Shown here in pieces: positions 1 through 7,734 of a stretch of DNA of 54,995 nucleotides. Every line of letters begins with the position of its first letter. Position 1 is the first letter of the stretch. The notes under the pieces are model-generated. The model made no database searches. It saw nothing but the letters and a program-made list of their open reading frames with translations, and had not been told where the DNA came from. Source of the DNA: DATIBQ01 sp964573395 (lineage in GTDB: Bacteria; Patescibacteriota; Minisyncoccia; Phycocordibacterales; UBA9973); NCBI GenBank assembly GCA_964573395.1, contig CAZNJI010000006.1, positions 1 to 54,995 of the forward strand, given 5' to 3'. The position numbers and the translations under genes are program-made.

Positions 1-233
1 TCATTCTGGCGGTAACGGCTGTTGCCTGCTCAAAGGCACTGTTTTGGTTTTTCAATGACCCTGAAGGCCCAAATTTGCTGATTGTTACGGTAATGGCGCT
101 CATCATATTCGCTGTATCTCTCTTGGCATACGCATTCAAATTTTCTGCCACTGGCTTTAAGAGGCTGTTACTGGCGATTTTCTTTCAGATCATTATCACA
201 ACCGTTTTTTACTTTCTCATGACTGTTTTCTAG
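1..233 (+). CDS. C-terminal end of a membrane protein (5' truncated)
   Basis: An open frame enters from the left edge (first full codon at base 3) and stops with TAG at 231-233, giving the last 76 residues of a protein. It is strongly hydrophobic, with about three membrane-spanning stretches separated by short polar turns (one contains FNDPEGPN). No motif identifies a family. It stops 26 bases before the next start and probably belongs to a separate transcription unit, because a -10-like TATTAT lies between them. Function unknown. Confidence 0.6.
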   Translation, partial: ILAVTAVACSKALFWFFNDPEGPNLLIVTVMALIIFAVSLLAYAFKFSATGFKRLLLAIFFQIIITTVFYFLMTVF

Positions 234-259
234 TCTGGTAGTATTATGAAACTACGAGT

Positions 260-2851
260 ATGTTACCGACTCCCGGACAATCATGGTCTTCTGAAATTCA
301 AGACGTTCTAGAGGCGCTGCAAACAGGGCAGCACGGACTCTCGGAGCAAGAAGCCGCTCGGCGCCTTTCGGCGTACGGAAAAAACATTTTTCAGAATCGG
401 GAAAAAAAGAGCGCGGTTGCAATTTTCCTCAAACAACTCACGAGCCCGCTTATTTTCATTCTCATCGGCGCTGCCATCATTACGGTATTCTTAAAAGAGT
501 GGGTTGAGGTTGCAGTCATCAGCCTCGCGGTGCTCGTAAACGCTGTTCTGGGTTTTTATCGGGAATATCATGCAGAGAACACGCTTGAAAAGCTGAGCAC
601 TTTCATTAAGCACCGCTCCCGCGTGATACGCGGCGGCAACGAAGAAGAAGTTGATTCGGAAACGGTAGTACCGGGCGACATCTTGAAGCTCTCGTACGGC
701 AGCCGCGTGCCAGCAGATGCCCGCATCATTTTGGAAACCAACTTGCGCATCAATGAATCGATTCTTACCGGAGAATCCGTACCGGTAGAGAAAACGATTC
801 ATCCGGTGTCGATTTCGGCAGGAGTGCCGGAGCGAACGAACATGGCATATGCCGGCACGCTGGTGGTAGACGGCTTTGCAACGGCGGTCGTCGTTGCGAC
901 GGGCAACCATACTGAAATCGGAAAAATCGCCGGACTGGTGTCCGGCACGAAGCGCGCAAAGACGCCGATTCAAAAAAGCATTGCAAGTTTGGCGTGGGTT
1001 ATTTTTTCAATCGTCATCGTCATTGTGTGCGCGATTTTTGCTTTGGGCGTTTCTCGGGACATTCCGTTTTTTGACATGCTCATTCTCTCTGCCGCGGTAT
1101 CCGTCGGGGCAGTGCCCGAAGCGCTTCCGATTGTTCTCACGGTCATTCTTTCGATCGGCGCTGAGCGAATCGCACGAAAGCGCGGCGTCGTGCGAACGCT
1201 TATGGCGGCGGAAACGCTTGGCTCTACCACGCTTATCATGACGGACAAAACCGGCACGCTCACGGAAGCCGACATGAAACTGGTTGGCATTTATTCCGTC
1301 GAAGACTTGCGCTTAGGAGATACGGCGCCGAAGGCGTACTCGGCTGCCGACCGCGAGGCGCTTGGCATGGCGCTTTCAAACGTTGACGTACTGGTCGAGA
1401 ATCCGTCGGAACCGGTTTCACTGTGGACCTTCACCGGAAAGCCGTTTGAGATAAATATTGCGCGAGCGGCGCGAGACAACGGAATCGATGTGCGCGCATT
1501 GCACGAGCCGAATGCTTCGCCGATCGTCATTCCGTTCAATTCGACCCATAAATTTTCGGTTGCCCGATTTGAAGACACGCACATTGCGATGGGAGCGCCG
1601 GATATACTGCTTGCCCGTTCAAAGACTTCTAAAGAGGATTATCTCCAAATTGAATCGTGGATTAACAAGGCGAGCGCCGAAGGCATGCGACTGATCGCCC
1701 TCGGAAAACTGCCGAAGGTTTCAAAAAAGCAAATTTCAGTAACTGACGTATCAGGGATGGAATTTATCGGTATTCTGGCATTTCATGATCCGGTTCGCCC
1801 AACCGTTGCGGCGGCAGTGAAAACCATCCAGTCGCTTGGTACGAAAATCATCATGGTAACCGGAGACTTGAAAGGAACGGCGATGGCGGTAGCCAAAGGC
1901 ATTGGTTGGGATGTTTCCGATGAACAGGTGCTTACCGGGCGCGACCTACAGACTCTTACCGATGAAGAACTCTTGAACATCATTCCAACCATAAAGATAT
2001 TCGCGCGCGTAACGCCGGAAGATAAGCTGCGTATCGGCACGCTCTATCGCCGGCTGGGAGAAGTGGTTGCCATGACGGGGGACGGCGTAAACGACGCGCC
2101 GGCGTTAAAAGCGATGGACATCGGAATCGCGCTCGGATCAGGAAGCGACGTAGCGAAAAGCACCGCAGACTTGGTGCTCTTAAACGACAATTTCGAAATC
2201 ATTAGCATGGCGATGCAGGAAGGGCGGCGGATACTTGCCAACATCCGCAAGGCGTTCGTCTACCTGATGTCGAATTCGCTCGACGAAGTGTGCGTCATTG
2301 GCGGGAGCCTGCTGGTCGGCATTCCGCTTCCGCTGACGGCACTCCAGATTATTTGGGTCAACCTTTTCACTGGAAGCCTTCCTGCGCTTTCATTTGCCTA
2401 CGACCAAAATTTTGACCGCGAAAAGGCGAACCGCCGCACCGTTACCATATTTACCAAAGAGGTGAACATGCTTACCTTCGGCATCGGCATATTGAGTTCG
2501 CTGCTGCTTTTCTTCATGTATTTCGCGCTCATACGCTCTGGGATCGATCTTGCAATCGCCCGCACGGTATTTTTCATCTGCTTCGCATCGTACATTTTGG
2601 TCATCACCTATTCGTTCCGCAGTCTCCATAAGCCGCTGTTTTCATACCCTGTGTTTTCCAATCGGAAGCTCAACCAGAGCATTCTCATTGCGGTGCTCAT
2701 GCTCATTGCCACGATTGCAATTACGCCGCTTCGCAACATATTCGGCCTGACTATTATTCCGGCGGTCTGGGCGTGGTTCGTTCTGGGCTGGCTGGTGGTG
2801 AACGTGCTGATTGTCGAAGGAGCGAAATATTTGTTTCGAAGGAAAAAATAA
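260..2851 (+). CDS. P-type cation-transporting ATPase
   Basis: Membrane pump that couples ATP hydrolysis to cation transport. The 863-residue protein has the whole P-type order: an N-terminal cation-ATPase domain, actuator loop TGES (about 170-173), phosphorylation motif DKTGTLT with the phospho-Asp at about 329, nucleotide-binding domain, hinge TGDGVNDAP (about 606-614) and a C-terminal membrane bundle. M4 carries PEALP, where Ca2+ pumps have PEGLP. M6 reads NLFTGSLPA, so the ion-binding Asp of the usual NxxTD is Gly. It therefore belongs near P2/P3 pumps, but Ca2+ specificity should not be assumed; H+, Mg2+ or another ion is possible. The start at 260 follows a TATTAT box (242-247) and no Shine-Dalgarno sequence is visible. 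Confidence 0.9.
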   Translation: MLPTPGQSWSSEIQDVLEALQTGQHGLSEQEAARRLSAYGKNIFQNREKKSAVAIFLKQLTSPLIFILIGAAIITVFLKEWVEVAVISLAVLVNAVLGFYREYHAENTLEKLSTFIKHRSRVIRGGNEEEVDSETVVPGDILKLSYGSRVPADARIILETNLRINESILTGESVPVEKTIHPVSISAGVPERTNMAYAGTLVVDGFATAVVVATGNHTEIGKIAGLVSGTKRAKTPIQKSIASLAWVIFSIVIVIVCAIFALGVSRDIPFFDMLILSAAVSVGAVPEALPIVLTVILSIGAERIARKRGVVRTLMAAETLGSTTLIMTDKTGTLTEADMKLVGIYSVEDLRLGDTAPKAYSAADREALGMALSNVDVLVENPSEPVSLWTFTGKPFEINIARAARDNGIDVRALHEPNASPIVIPFNSTHKFSVARFEDTHIAMGAPDILLARSKTSKEDYLQIESWINKASAEGMRLIALGKLPKVSKKQISVTDVSGMEFIGILAFHDPVRPTVAAAVKTIQSLGTKIIMVTGDLKGTAMAVAKGIGWDVSDEQVLTGRDLQTLTDEELLNIIPTIKIFARVTPEDKLRIGTLYRRLGEVVAMTGDGVNDAPALKAMDIGIALGSGSDVAKSTADLVLLNDNFEIISMAMQEGRRILANIRKAFVYLMSNSLDEVCVIGGSLLVGIPLPLTALQIIWVNLFTGSLPALSFAYDQNFDREKANRRTVTIFTKEVNMLTFGIGILSSLLLFFMYFALIRSGIDLAIARTVFFICFASYILVITYSFRSLHKPLFSYPVFSNRKLNQSILIAVLMLIATIAITPLRNIFGLTIIPAVWAWFVLGWLVVNVLIVEGAKYLFRRKK

Positions 2852-2898
2852 AGCTGGCGGAAATCCTTGTCTGGCAACAGGTAGGTTATACTTACTTT

Positions 2899-3276
2899 AT
2901 GAACACCATTTCATACTTCGAAATCCAATCAGCTGAGCCGGAAAAGGCAGCTGCATTTTACAAGCAGGTTTTTGACTGGCAGGCTGTAAAAGACGAACAG
3001 GTTCCCATCGAATACTATCGGCTTGAAACGGGCGGCATACTCGGCGCAATTCTGAAGCGTCCGGCTGATACTCCGCCGATGGAATCCGGTACGAACGCAT
3101 TTACCTGCTCCATTCAAGTAGAAGATTTCGACGAAACGGCAAGCAGAATTCTGGAGCACGGCGGCAAAATTGCGCTGCCAAAATTCGCTGTTCCGGGGAA
3201 ATGCTGGCAGGGATATTTTCTCGACATTGATAACAATGTTTTCGGCATTTTCGAAGTAGACGAAAGTGCGGCATAG
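2899..3276 (+). CDS. VOC (glyoxalase/bleomycin-resistance) family protein
   Basis: A 125-residue protein of the vicinal oxygen chelate fold. It has two beta-alpha-beta-beta-beta halves, opening with ISYFEIQSAEPEKAAAFYKQ and ending with a second half that holds FLDIDNNVFGIFE. Such proteins act as lyases, dioxygenases or binding proteins, and the substrate cannot be read from sequence. The frame extends upstream, but the ATG at 2899 is preferred: a TATACT box (2887-2892) ends 6 bases before it, and the VOC fold begins right there. The mRNA would be leaderless. A DUF1801 gene follows 14 bases later, so the two may be co-transcribed. Confidence 0.8.
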   Translation: MNTISYFEIQSAEPEKAAAFYKQVFDWQAVKDEQVPIEYYRLETGGILGAILKRPADTPPMESGTNAFTCSIQVEDFDETASRILEHGGKIALPKFAVPGKCWQGYFLDIDNNVFGIFEVDESAA

Positions 3277-3290
3277 GATAGATTTTTCGC

Positions 3291-3662
3291 ATGAAAAAAC
3301 CAACCACCTATTTCAAATCCGTTGATGAGTACGTCAAATCGTTTCCGAAAGAAACCGCCGTGCGGCTTAAGACGATTCGCGAGATCATAAAAAAGAACGC
3401 GCCGAAGGCAATTGAAGCAATAAGCTACAACATTCCCGCATATAAGCTCAACGGCATCTTGGTATACTTTGCCGGCTACGAACGGCATATCGGCATCTAC
3501 CCGTACCGCGATTCGATGAAGCTCACCAAGGCAGAGTCGGCAAAATATCGGAGCGGAAAGGGGACTCTTCGGTTTCCGCACAACGAAGAACTTCCGGTTG
3601 TACTGATCGAGCGAATGGTGAAAGCTCGAGTAAAGGAGCAAATGGCCAAAAAGAAAGCCTAG
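3291..3662 (+). CDS. DUF1801 domain protein (YdhG-like)
   Basis: A 123-residue protein matching the DUF1801/YdhG pattern: an N-terminal SVDEYVKSFP segment, a helical stretch ending in KAIEAISYNIPAYKLNG, an aromatic strand YFAGYERHIGIYPY, and a Lys/Arg-rich end. Relatives adopt a frataxin-like fold and have been linked to iron handling, but the biochemical role of most members is unknown. It lies 14 bases after the VOC gene. The lysine-rich C terminus (KKKA) is typical of small proteins in this genome. Confidence 0.8.
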   Translation: MKKPTTYFKSVDEYVKSFPKETAVRLKTIREIIKKNAPKAIEAISYNIPAYKLNGILVYFAGYERHIGIYPYRDSMKLTKAESAKYRSGKGTLRFPHNEELPVVLIERMVKARVKEQMAKKKA

Positions 3663-3682
3663 TGCAAAAACTGATTTTGTTG

Positions 3683-3688
3683 TATAAT
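3683..3688 (+). promoter_or_regulatory. -10 box upstream of the SWIB gene
   Basis: A perfect TATAAT lies 33 bases before the ATG at 3722. No good -35 hexamer is visible at 16-18 bases upstream. The transcript would have a leader of about 27 nt ending in an A+T-rich stretch with no Shine-Dalgarno motif. Confidence 0.6.
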
Positions 3689-3721
3689 ACGCAAGTTACT
3701 TTATAAATAACACACATAATT

Positions 3722-3976
3722 ATGCCAAAGGAAAATTCAGCATTTATGAAACCTCTTACGGTCAGTTCTGAACTGGCTGGGGTGGTTGGAAACGGGCCAA
3801 TGCCTCGGAGCGAGGTTGTGAAGAAGATTTGGGAATACATTAAGAAAAACAACCTGCAAGATCCATCGAATAAGCGAAATATCAATGCCGATGACAAGCT
3901 GAAAGCGGTATTTGGAGGAAAGGCAACCGTAAACATGTTTGAAATGACGAAGCTTGTTTCAAAACATCTTTCATAG
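3722..3976 (+). CDS. SWIB/MDM2 domain protein
   Basis: An 84-residue single-domain protein. The SWIB core is easily read: FMKPLTVSSELAGVVG, then MPRSEVVKKIWEYIKKNNLQ, DPSNKRNINADDKLKAVFG and a closing MFEMTKLVSKHLS helix. SWIB domains bind proteins or DNA in eukaryotic chromatin remodellers. In bacteria they occur mainly in Chlamydiae and in many CPR genomes as free-standing basic proteins, perhaps nucleoid-associated; that role is an inference. It has its own TATAAT box and a terminator, so it is a single-gene unit. Confidence 0.9.
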   Translation: MPKENSAFMKPLTVSSELAGVVGNGPMPRSEVVKKIWEYIKKNNLQDPSNKRNINADDKLKAVFGGKATVNMFEMTKLVSKHLS

Positions 3977-4003
3977 ATTGCACCACTTACAACGCTGTTT
4001 ATA

Positions 4004-4044
4004 AGGAAAAGAACATGGGCCGATGAGGCCTATTTTCTTTTCCT
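4004..4044 (+). terminator. Hairpin terminator after the SWIB gene
   Basis: Nested inverted repeat: AGGAAAAGAA (4004-4013) pairs with TTCTTTTCCT (4035-4044), and inside it GGCC-GATGA-GGCC forms a compact GC hairpin followed at once by TATTTTCTTTT. It lies between the SWIB stop codon and the -10 box of the next gene. Confidence 0.75.
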
Positions 4045-4074
4045 GGCGCAAGGGCTGGGGTATACTTCGTGCAT

Positions 4075-4611
4075 ATGAAAGCACTGGGAATAATCATCAT
4101 TGCATTAGTAGTAGGAGGCGCGGCTTGGTACGGGGTAGTAAAGAACCAGAAAGGGGAAGAGGTTGTAACCACTGAAGATCAACAGGTGGTAGAAGAAGCT
4201 GCGGGGAAGAAAAAAGGGTTAGCAGAAACAGTTCTGGATGGCGGAAATTACCAGTGCACGTTTGAATCGACTGCCGCTCAGGTTACTTCAAAGGGTACCG
4301 TATACATTTCCGAGCAAAATCTTCGCGGTGATTTTGAAAGTATCGTCAGCGCTGCAGGGAGTTCGGCAACGCGAACGCACCTGGTGCAAAAAGATGGCTA
4401 CGTCTATTCATGGATCGATAACATACCGTACGGCGTGAAGGTGAAAGTAGCGGCAACCAGGGAAGAGCAGGCGGCTGCGATGAATGCTTCCATGAATCTT
4501 GATAATGGCGTGCCGTTTAATTACGATTGCGCGCCATGGACTCCTGAAGCCGCTCGATTCACGCTTCCGACAGGAGTTACCTTTACTGAGGCAACCGCCG
4601 TACCAAGCTAA
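4075..4611 (+). CDS. Membrane-anchored secreted protein of unknown function
   Basis: A 178-residue protein with one N-terminal membrane segment (about 3-22), a short acidic and Lys-rich linker (about 25-55), then an extracytoplasmic domain rich in Thr, Ser and Val. The domain opens with LDGGNYQCTFES and has a second Cys near the end (NYDCAPW), so one disulfide is possible. I recognise no family. The ATG at 4075 is chosen because a TATACT box (4061-4066) ends 8 bases upstream, implying a leaderless transcript. The CPBP-family gene starts 8 bases after its stop and is probably in the same operon. Confidence 0.7.
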   Translation: MKALGIIIIALVVGGAAWYGVVKNQKGEEVVTTEDQQVVEEAAGKKKGLAETVLDGGNYQCTFESTAAQVTSKGTVYISEQNLRGDFESIVSAAGSSATRTHLVQKDGYVYSWIDNIPYGVKVKVAATREEQAAAMNASMNLDNGVPFNYDCAPWTPEAARFTLPTGVTFTEATAVPS

Positions 4612-4619
4612 TTCAGCCT

Positions 4620-5249
4620 ATGGAAGAAACAGGCGTCCGCCCCCGTTCAAGCGAGCAAGAGCTTGCGCTCGTACAGATTTTCTACCTCTTCCTGCTTCCT
4701 CCAACGCTTCTGTATTTCGGCATCATTCCTGCAGTATGGCGTTTTCCGCTTCTGCTCTGTATCGCGGCAATCATTTTCGGCATTATCGTAAATGAAAAGT
4801 GGGGAATCGGCCGGCTCGGCATTCGGCCGATTACCTGGGCAGCACTCCGGTTCTACCTTATCTTTACCATTGCCGGGGTCGTACTGCTTCGGCTGATGGC
4901 AATTGCATTCGAGTTTCCTCCACTCGATGCTGGCTGGTGGCAGAAAACCAATCTTTTGGTTTTCTTTCTGCCGGTAAGCGTTTTGCAGGAGTTTGCCTTT
5001 CGTGGCGTGCTCATGCCGCTTTCGGCAAAACTCTTCAATGCGCGATTGTACATTATCGTTTTAAACGTGCTGTTGTTTACGTTCATTCATATTATCTATC
5101 CGCCGCTTACCGTATCGATTCCGGTTGCAATCATCGGTGGCATTGCATTTTCGCTGGCATATCTCAAGCATCATAATTTGGTGCTTATTTCACTTGCGCA
5201 CGCGGCGCTTAATTTCGTTGCTGTTGGCCACGGATTTTTTAACATATAA
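4620..5249 (+). CDS. CPBP-family intramembrane protease-like protein
   Basis: A 209-residue, mostly membrane-embedded protein with about six hydrophobic segments. The three CPBP (CAAX protease/bacteriocin-processing) motifs are visible: QEFAFRG in place of EExxxRG, FTFIH (FxxxH) and HAALN (HxxxN). These residues line the metal site of Rce1-type proteases. The first Glu of motif 1 is replaced by Gln, so catalytic competence is uncertain; it could be an inactive relative. It sits 8 bases behind the secreted-protein gene and ends at a bidirectional terminator. Confidence 0.8.
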   Translation: MEETGVRPRSSEQELALVQIFYLFLLPPTLLYFGIIPAVWRFPLLLCIAAIIFGIIVNEKWGIGRLGIRPITWAALRFYLIFTIAGVVLLRLMAIAFEFPPLDAGWWQKTNLLVFFLPVSVLQEFAFRGVLMPLSAKLFNARLYIIVLNVLLFTFIHIIYPPLTVSIPVAIIGGIAFSLAYLKHHNLVLISLAHAALNFVAVGHGFFNI

Positions 5250-5277
5250 AAAATCCCGAAAAAATTTCGGGATTTTG
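5250..5277. terminator. Bidirectional terminator between convergent genes
   Basis: AAAATCCCGAAA and TTTCGGGATTTT form a perfect 12-bp stem with a short A-rich loop and T-rich flanks on both sides. It separates the CPBP gene (+) from the converging gene that ends at 5293 (-). Confidence 0.85.
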
Positions 5278-5292
5278 AAAGGGGAAATGTTT

Positions 5293-5772
5293 TTATGCAA
5301 TTACTTTTTCCCACACTCCTTCTTTTTTAATAAATTCGCATACTTTTTCTCCATCATTAACGGATAGTCCGTGCGGCACGCCGTTTTTCCTGTCTTTTGC
5401 GCTTCCTGCCGGAGGCTTCAATCCTTTTTCCGCAAAAAAGGGGATGGCAATATCCAAATAGGGCTGAAGATTGTCAGGATCGGCATTGAGTCTTGCCAAG
5501 AGTTCTGACCACTTATCTGGCTTTACTTTCGGATGATTTTCAACGGTTTCAATCTCTGATTTTTGCTGCTGGCGCCAGGATTTCGTAGTTGTTTTCAGAT
5601 TACCAAAGAGGCTGCTGAACCGTGTTTTTTGCGCGCTGAGCAGCCGTATTTTTTCATCCAACCACGGCAGCTTTCCAGAAAAAAAGATACTATAGAGGAT
5701 AAGCGGGACCGCGATAAAAATAAATATGGCAATTACCCAAAGTACGGCAGGTATAGATAGGAACTTCATCAT
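5293..5772 (-). CDS. Membrane-anchored protein of unknown function
   Basis: A 159-residue protein. One N-terminal transmembrane helix (about 5-28) is followed by a basic, Gln-rich linker (about 45-75) and a cytoplasmic or surface domain beginning PDKWSELLARLNADPDNLQP. The C-terminal half (SVNDGEKVCEFIKKEGVWEK) looks folded, but I do not recognise it. The Met-Met start at 5772 is preferred over longer versions because a TTGAAT (5814-5819) / TATAGT (5792-5797) promoter with 16-base spacing lies just upstream. It converges on the CPBP gene. Confidence 0.65.
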   Translation of the reverse strand: MMKFLSIPAVLWVIAIFIFIAVPLILYSIFFSGKLPWLDEKIRLLSAQKTRFSSLFGNLKTTTKSWRQQQKSEIETVENHPKVKPDKWSELLARLNADPDNLQPYLDIAIPFFAEKGLKPPAGSAKDRKNGVPHGLSVNDGEKVCEFIKKEGVWEKVIA

Positions 5773-5791
5773 GATAATATGATTTTTCGAA

Positions 5792-5819
5792 ACTATACCA
5801 TGGAATCTCATTTATTCAA
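5792..5819 (-). promoter_or_regulatory. Sigma70-type promoter for the 5293-5772 gene
   Basis: On the minus strand, TTGAAT (5814-5819) and TATAGT (5792-5797) are separated by 16 bases. Transcription would begin near 5785, giving a leader of about 13 nt before the Met-Met start. Confidence 0.6.
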
Positions 5820-5928
5820 GACAAGAAAAAAGTAATATTTTAATTCGTCTTTCGTCTTTAGTATGTCGAACGATTATAAAAATAATTCATATCGTTTGAT
5901 TTAGGAATAGACTTGGCCGAAAAACCGC

Positions 5929-5962
5929 TTCTAGAAATTTTTTCTGAGAGCGGTTTTTCTTT
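5929..5962 (+). terminator. Orphan terminator in the 5773-6032 intergenic region
   Basis: AAAACCGCT pairs with AGCGGTTTT across a loop of about 19 bases that is itself partly palindromic, and TTTTTCTTTT follows. No gene on the plus strand ends upstream of it; the nearest upstream plus-strand gene already has its own terminator at 5250-5277. A TATAAA box at 5875-5880 could drive a short RNA ending here. The rest of 5773-6032 shows no recognisable gene. Confidence 0.6.
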
Positions 5963-6032
5963 TCCAATCTCCTGAAGTTGGTAGTACAATGAAAACAGTA
6001 GTATGCAGGAAGCATAGCTAAACAAAAAAACC

Positions 6033-6293
6033 ATGGAAACCGTACTGAAAGCAGATATTTTCTTTTTCATTTCCTCAATCGGGTTCATCGTACTGTTTTT
6101 GCTTCTGGCAATTGCGCTGGTGTATCTGATTAAAACCTTCCGGCAGATCCGGTCGCTAGTTGAAAAGATCAATGCAAACGTCGATTCGGTGAGCACTCAG
6201 GTGCACGAATTCATAGAAGGCATGGAAGAAGGTTTTTTCTATCGGCTTTTCTTTCGAAAACGGAAACGAAAGAAGGGTGGGCAAGAAAAGTAA
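6033..6293 (+). CDS. Small single-pass membrane protein, unknown
   Basis: An 86-residue protein with a long hydrophobic helix (about 8-33), a coiled-coil-like stretch (LVEKINANVDSVSTQVHEFI) and a very basic tail (FRKRKRKKGGQ). The layout resembles DUF948/YtxH-like stress or envelope proteins, but similarity is too slight to name it. A TACAAT box lies at 5985-5990. It is followed by a second small membrane protein, and the two may work together at the envelope. Confidence 0.65.
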   Translation: METVLKADIFFFISSIGFIVLFLLLAIALVYLIKTFRQIRSLVEKINANVDSVSTQVHEFIEGMEEGFFYRLFFRKRKRKKGGQEK

Positions 6294-6339
6294 ACAAAGA
6301 TATACTTCATAGTATTACCAGCGTAATAAAACATTCTGT

Positions 6340-6732
6340 ATGAAACAGAGAGGAAAGAGCAACAATAAAAAAGTTTCTGCAAAAACCGTCATCGCGATTG
6401 GTGCCGGCATTGCTGCGCTTGCCGCAGCTTCGTATTATTTCTTCGGACCGAACGGAAAGAAGAACAGGGAACAGATGAAAGGATGGATGATCAAGATGAA
6501 GGGCGAAATCATCGAGCGGCTCGAAGCTTCCAAGGAGGTGACCGAACAGCTGTATCACCAAATTGTTGATTCTGTCGGCTCTGCATATGCCAAAAGTGGT
6601 AAAATAGGAAAGGCTGAAATTACCGCCTTTGCCGATGCATTGAAGCGGCAATGGAAAGACATTGCGCGCTCGAAGGCGGCAACAGCAAAAAAAGCAGCCA
6701 AAAAGGCAGCGAAAAAAGTTTCTAAAAAATAA
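6340..6732 (+). CDS. YtxH-like membrane protein with Lys/Ala-rich tail
   Basis: A 130-residue protein: a basic N terminus, one membrane helix (about 15-34), then FFGPNGKKNREQMKGWMIKMKGE, typical of the YtxH/gas-vesicle-protein-like family, a helical region, and a C-terminal tail of Lys/Ala repeats (AKKAAKKAAKKVSKK). The tail resembles histone-H1-like or PHB-granule-type tails and may bind nucleic acid or an anionic surface; that is inference. A TATACT box at 6301-6306 gives a leader of about 27 nt. Confidence 0.7.
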   Translation: MKQRGKSNNKKVSAKTVIAIGAGIAALAAASYYFFGPNGKKNREQMKGWMIKMKGEIIERLEASKEVTEQLYHQIVDSVGSAYAKSGKIGKAEITAFADALKRQWKDIARSKAATAKKAAKKAAKKVSKK

Positions 6733-6775
6733 ATAAAGGTCTATAGTATTACTAGATAAATCATAGAGTCACCTT

Positions 6776-6928
6776 ATGTTAGTAACTATTGCAACCATAC
6801 TTCTCATTTTGTGGATTTTAGGATTGGTTACCTCATTTACGATAAACGGCCTTATCCATATCCTTCTTGTCGTCGCGATTGTCATGTTCCTCATTCGAAT
6901 TATTCGGGGAGAGAATCCGGTAAAATAA
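6776..6928 (+). CDS. lmo0937-family small membrane protein
   Basis: A 50-residue protein read directly from the bases: MLVTIATILLILWILGLVTS, then an FTINGLIHILLVVAIVMFLI segment, ending RIIRGENPVK. Two membrane helices joined by a Gly turn match the widespread lmo0937 family (about 50 residues, function unknown, often near stress genes). It ends 5 bases before the first sequence gap. Confidence 0.8.
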   Translation: MLVTIATILLILWILGLVTSFTINGLIHILLVVAIVMFLIRIIRGENPVK

Positions 6929-6933
6929 GCATC

Positions 6934-7033
6934 NNNNNNNNNNNNNNNNNNNNNNNNNNNNNNNNNNNNNNNNNNNNNNNNNNNNNNNNNNNNNNNNNNN
7001 NNNNNNNNNNNNNNNNNNNNNNNNNNNNNNNNN
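6934..7033. other. Sequence gap (100 N)
   Basis: Run of exactly 100 N between the lmo0937-like gene and the DedA gene. A fixed length of 100 in all five gaps shows these are scaffold placeholders, so the true distance is unknown. Confidence 0.95.
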
Positions 7034-7083
7034 GAGATTTTGCTTCTTGGGCGCTCGGTGTTACAATTTCCTGCGTTTAGCCT

Positions 7084-7734
7084 ATGGATCTCATTACGCA
7101 TTTACAAGGGGTCATTCAGTCTCTTGGTCCGATCGGGGTTTTTTGGGCTTCCATACTTGAAGAAGTGGTGGTGGCGATCCCATCTTCTTTCGTCCAGATG
7201 ACTGCCGGATTTTTTCTTTTGGGAGATACTCCGTTCGGCTGGCCCGGTGTCATTGCGCTTATAACCAAGGTGGCGATTCCTGCAGCGCTTGGCGTGCTCG
7301 TCGGATCGCTTCCGGTTTATTTTCTTGCATATTACGGAGGGGAGATAGCCATTCGCCGCTACGGAAAATGGTTTATGCTCAAATGGGAGTACATTGAACG
7401 GGCAAAGCGGCAGCTTGAGAAAAAAAGGCGCGAATTCTGGCTCGTGAGTTTTTTCCGTTTTCTGCCAGCAATGCCAAGCGTCGTCATTACCGGATTTGCC
7501 GGCATCATCAAAATGCCGCTCGGACAGTATGCCCTCAGTACGCTGCTTGCAACATTTGCGCGCGTCATCGTCATTGGCTCGATTGGGTGGCTGACCCGAG
7601 GACTCTACGGATCGTTTGCTGAAACGATTGATCTCAGCGAGAAAATCGGCCTTCTGGTCGTTGTAGCTGCGATTGGCTTCGGTATTTTCTGGTATGCCAA
7701 AAAGAGTAAGTCTCGAAAAAATAAAAGCGTTTAA
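7084..7734 (+). CDS. DedA/VTT-family membrane protein
   Basis: A 216-residue integral membrane protein of the DedA (SNARE-associated, VTT) family. It has the early LEEVVVAIPSSFVQ re-entrant segment, a basic cytoplasmic stretch (IERAKRQLEKKRREF), and the central FFRFLPAMPSVVITGFAG signature. DedA proteins move phospholipids or undecaprenyl phosphate across the membrane and help keep proton motive force; the exact substrate here cannot be told. The last 41 bases overlap the MutY start. TACAAT at about 7060-7065 may be its -10 box. Confidence 0.85.
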   Translation: MDLITHLQGVIQSLGPIGVFWASILEEVVVAIPSSFVQMTAGFFLLGDTPFGWPGVIALITKVAIPAALGVLVGSLPVYFLAYYGGEIAIRRYGKWFMLKWEYIERAKRQLEKKRREFWLVSFFRFLPAMPSVVITGFAGIIKMPLGQYALSTLLATFARVIVIGSIGWLTRGLYGSFAETIDLSEKIGLLVVVAAIGFGIFWYAKKSKSRKNKSV

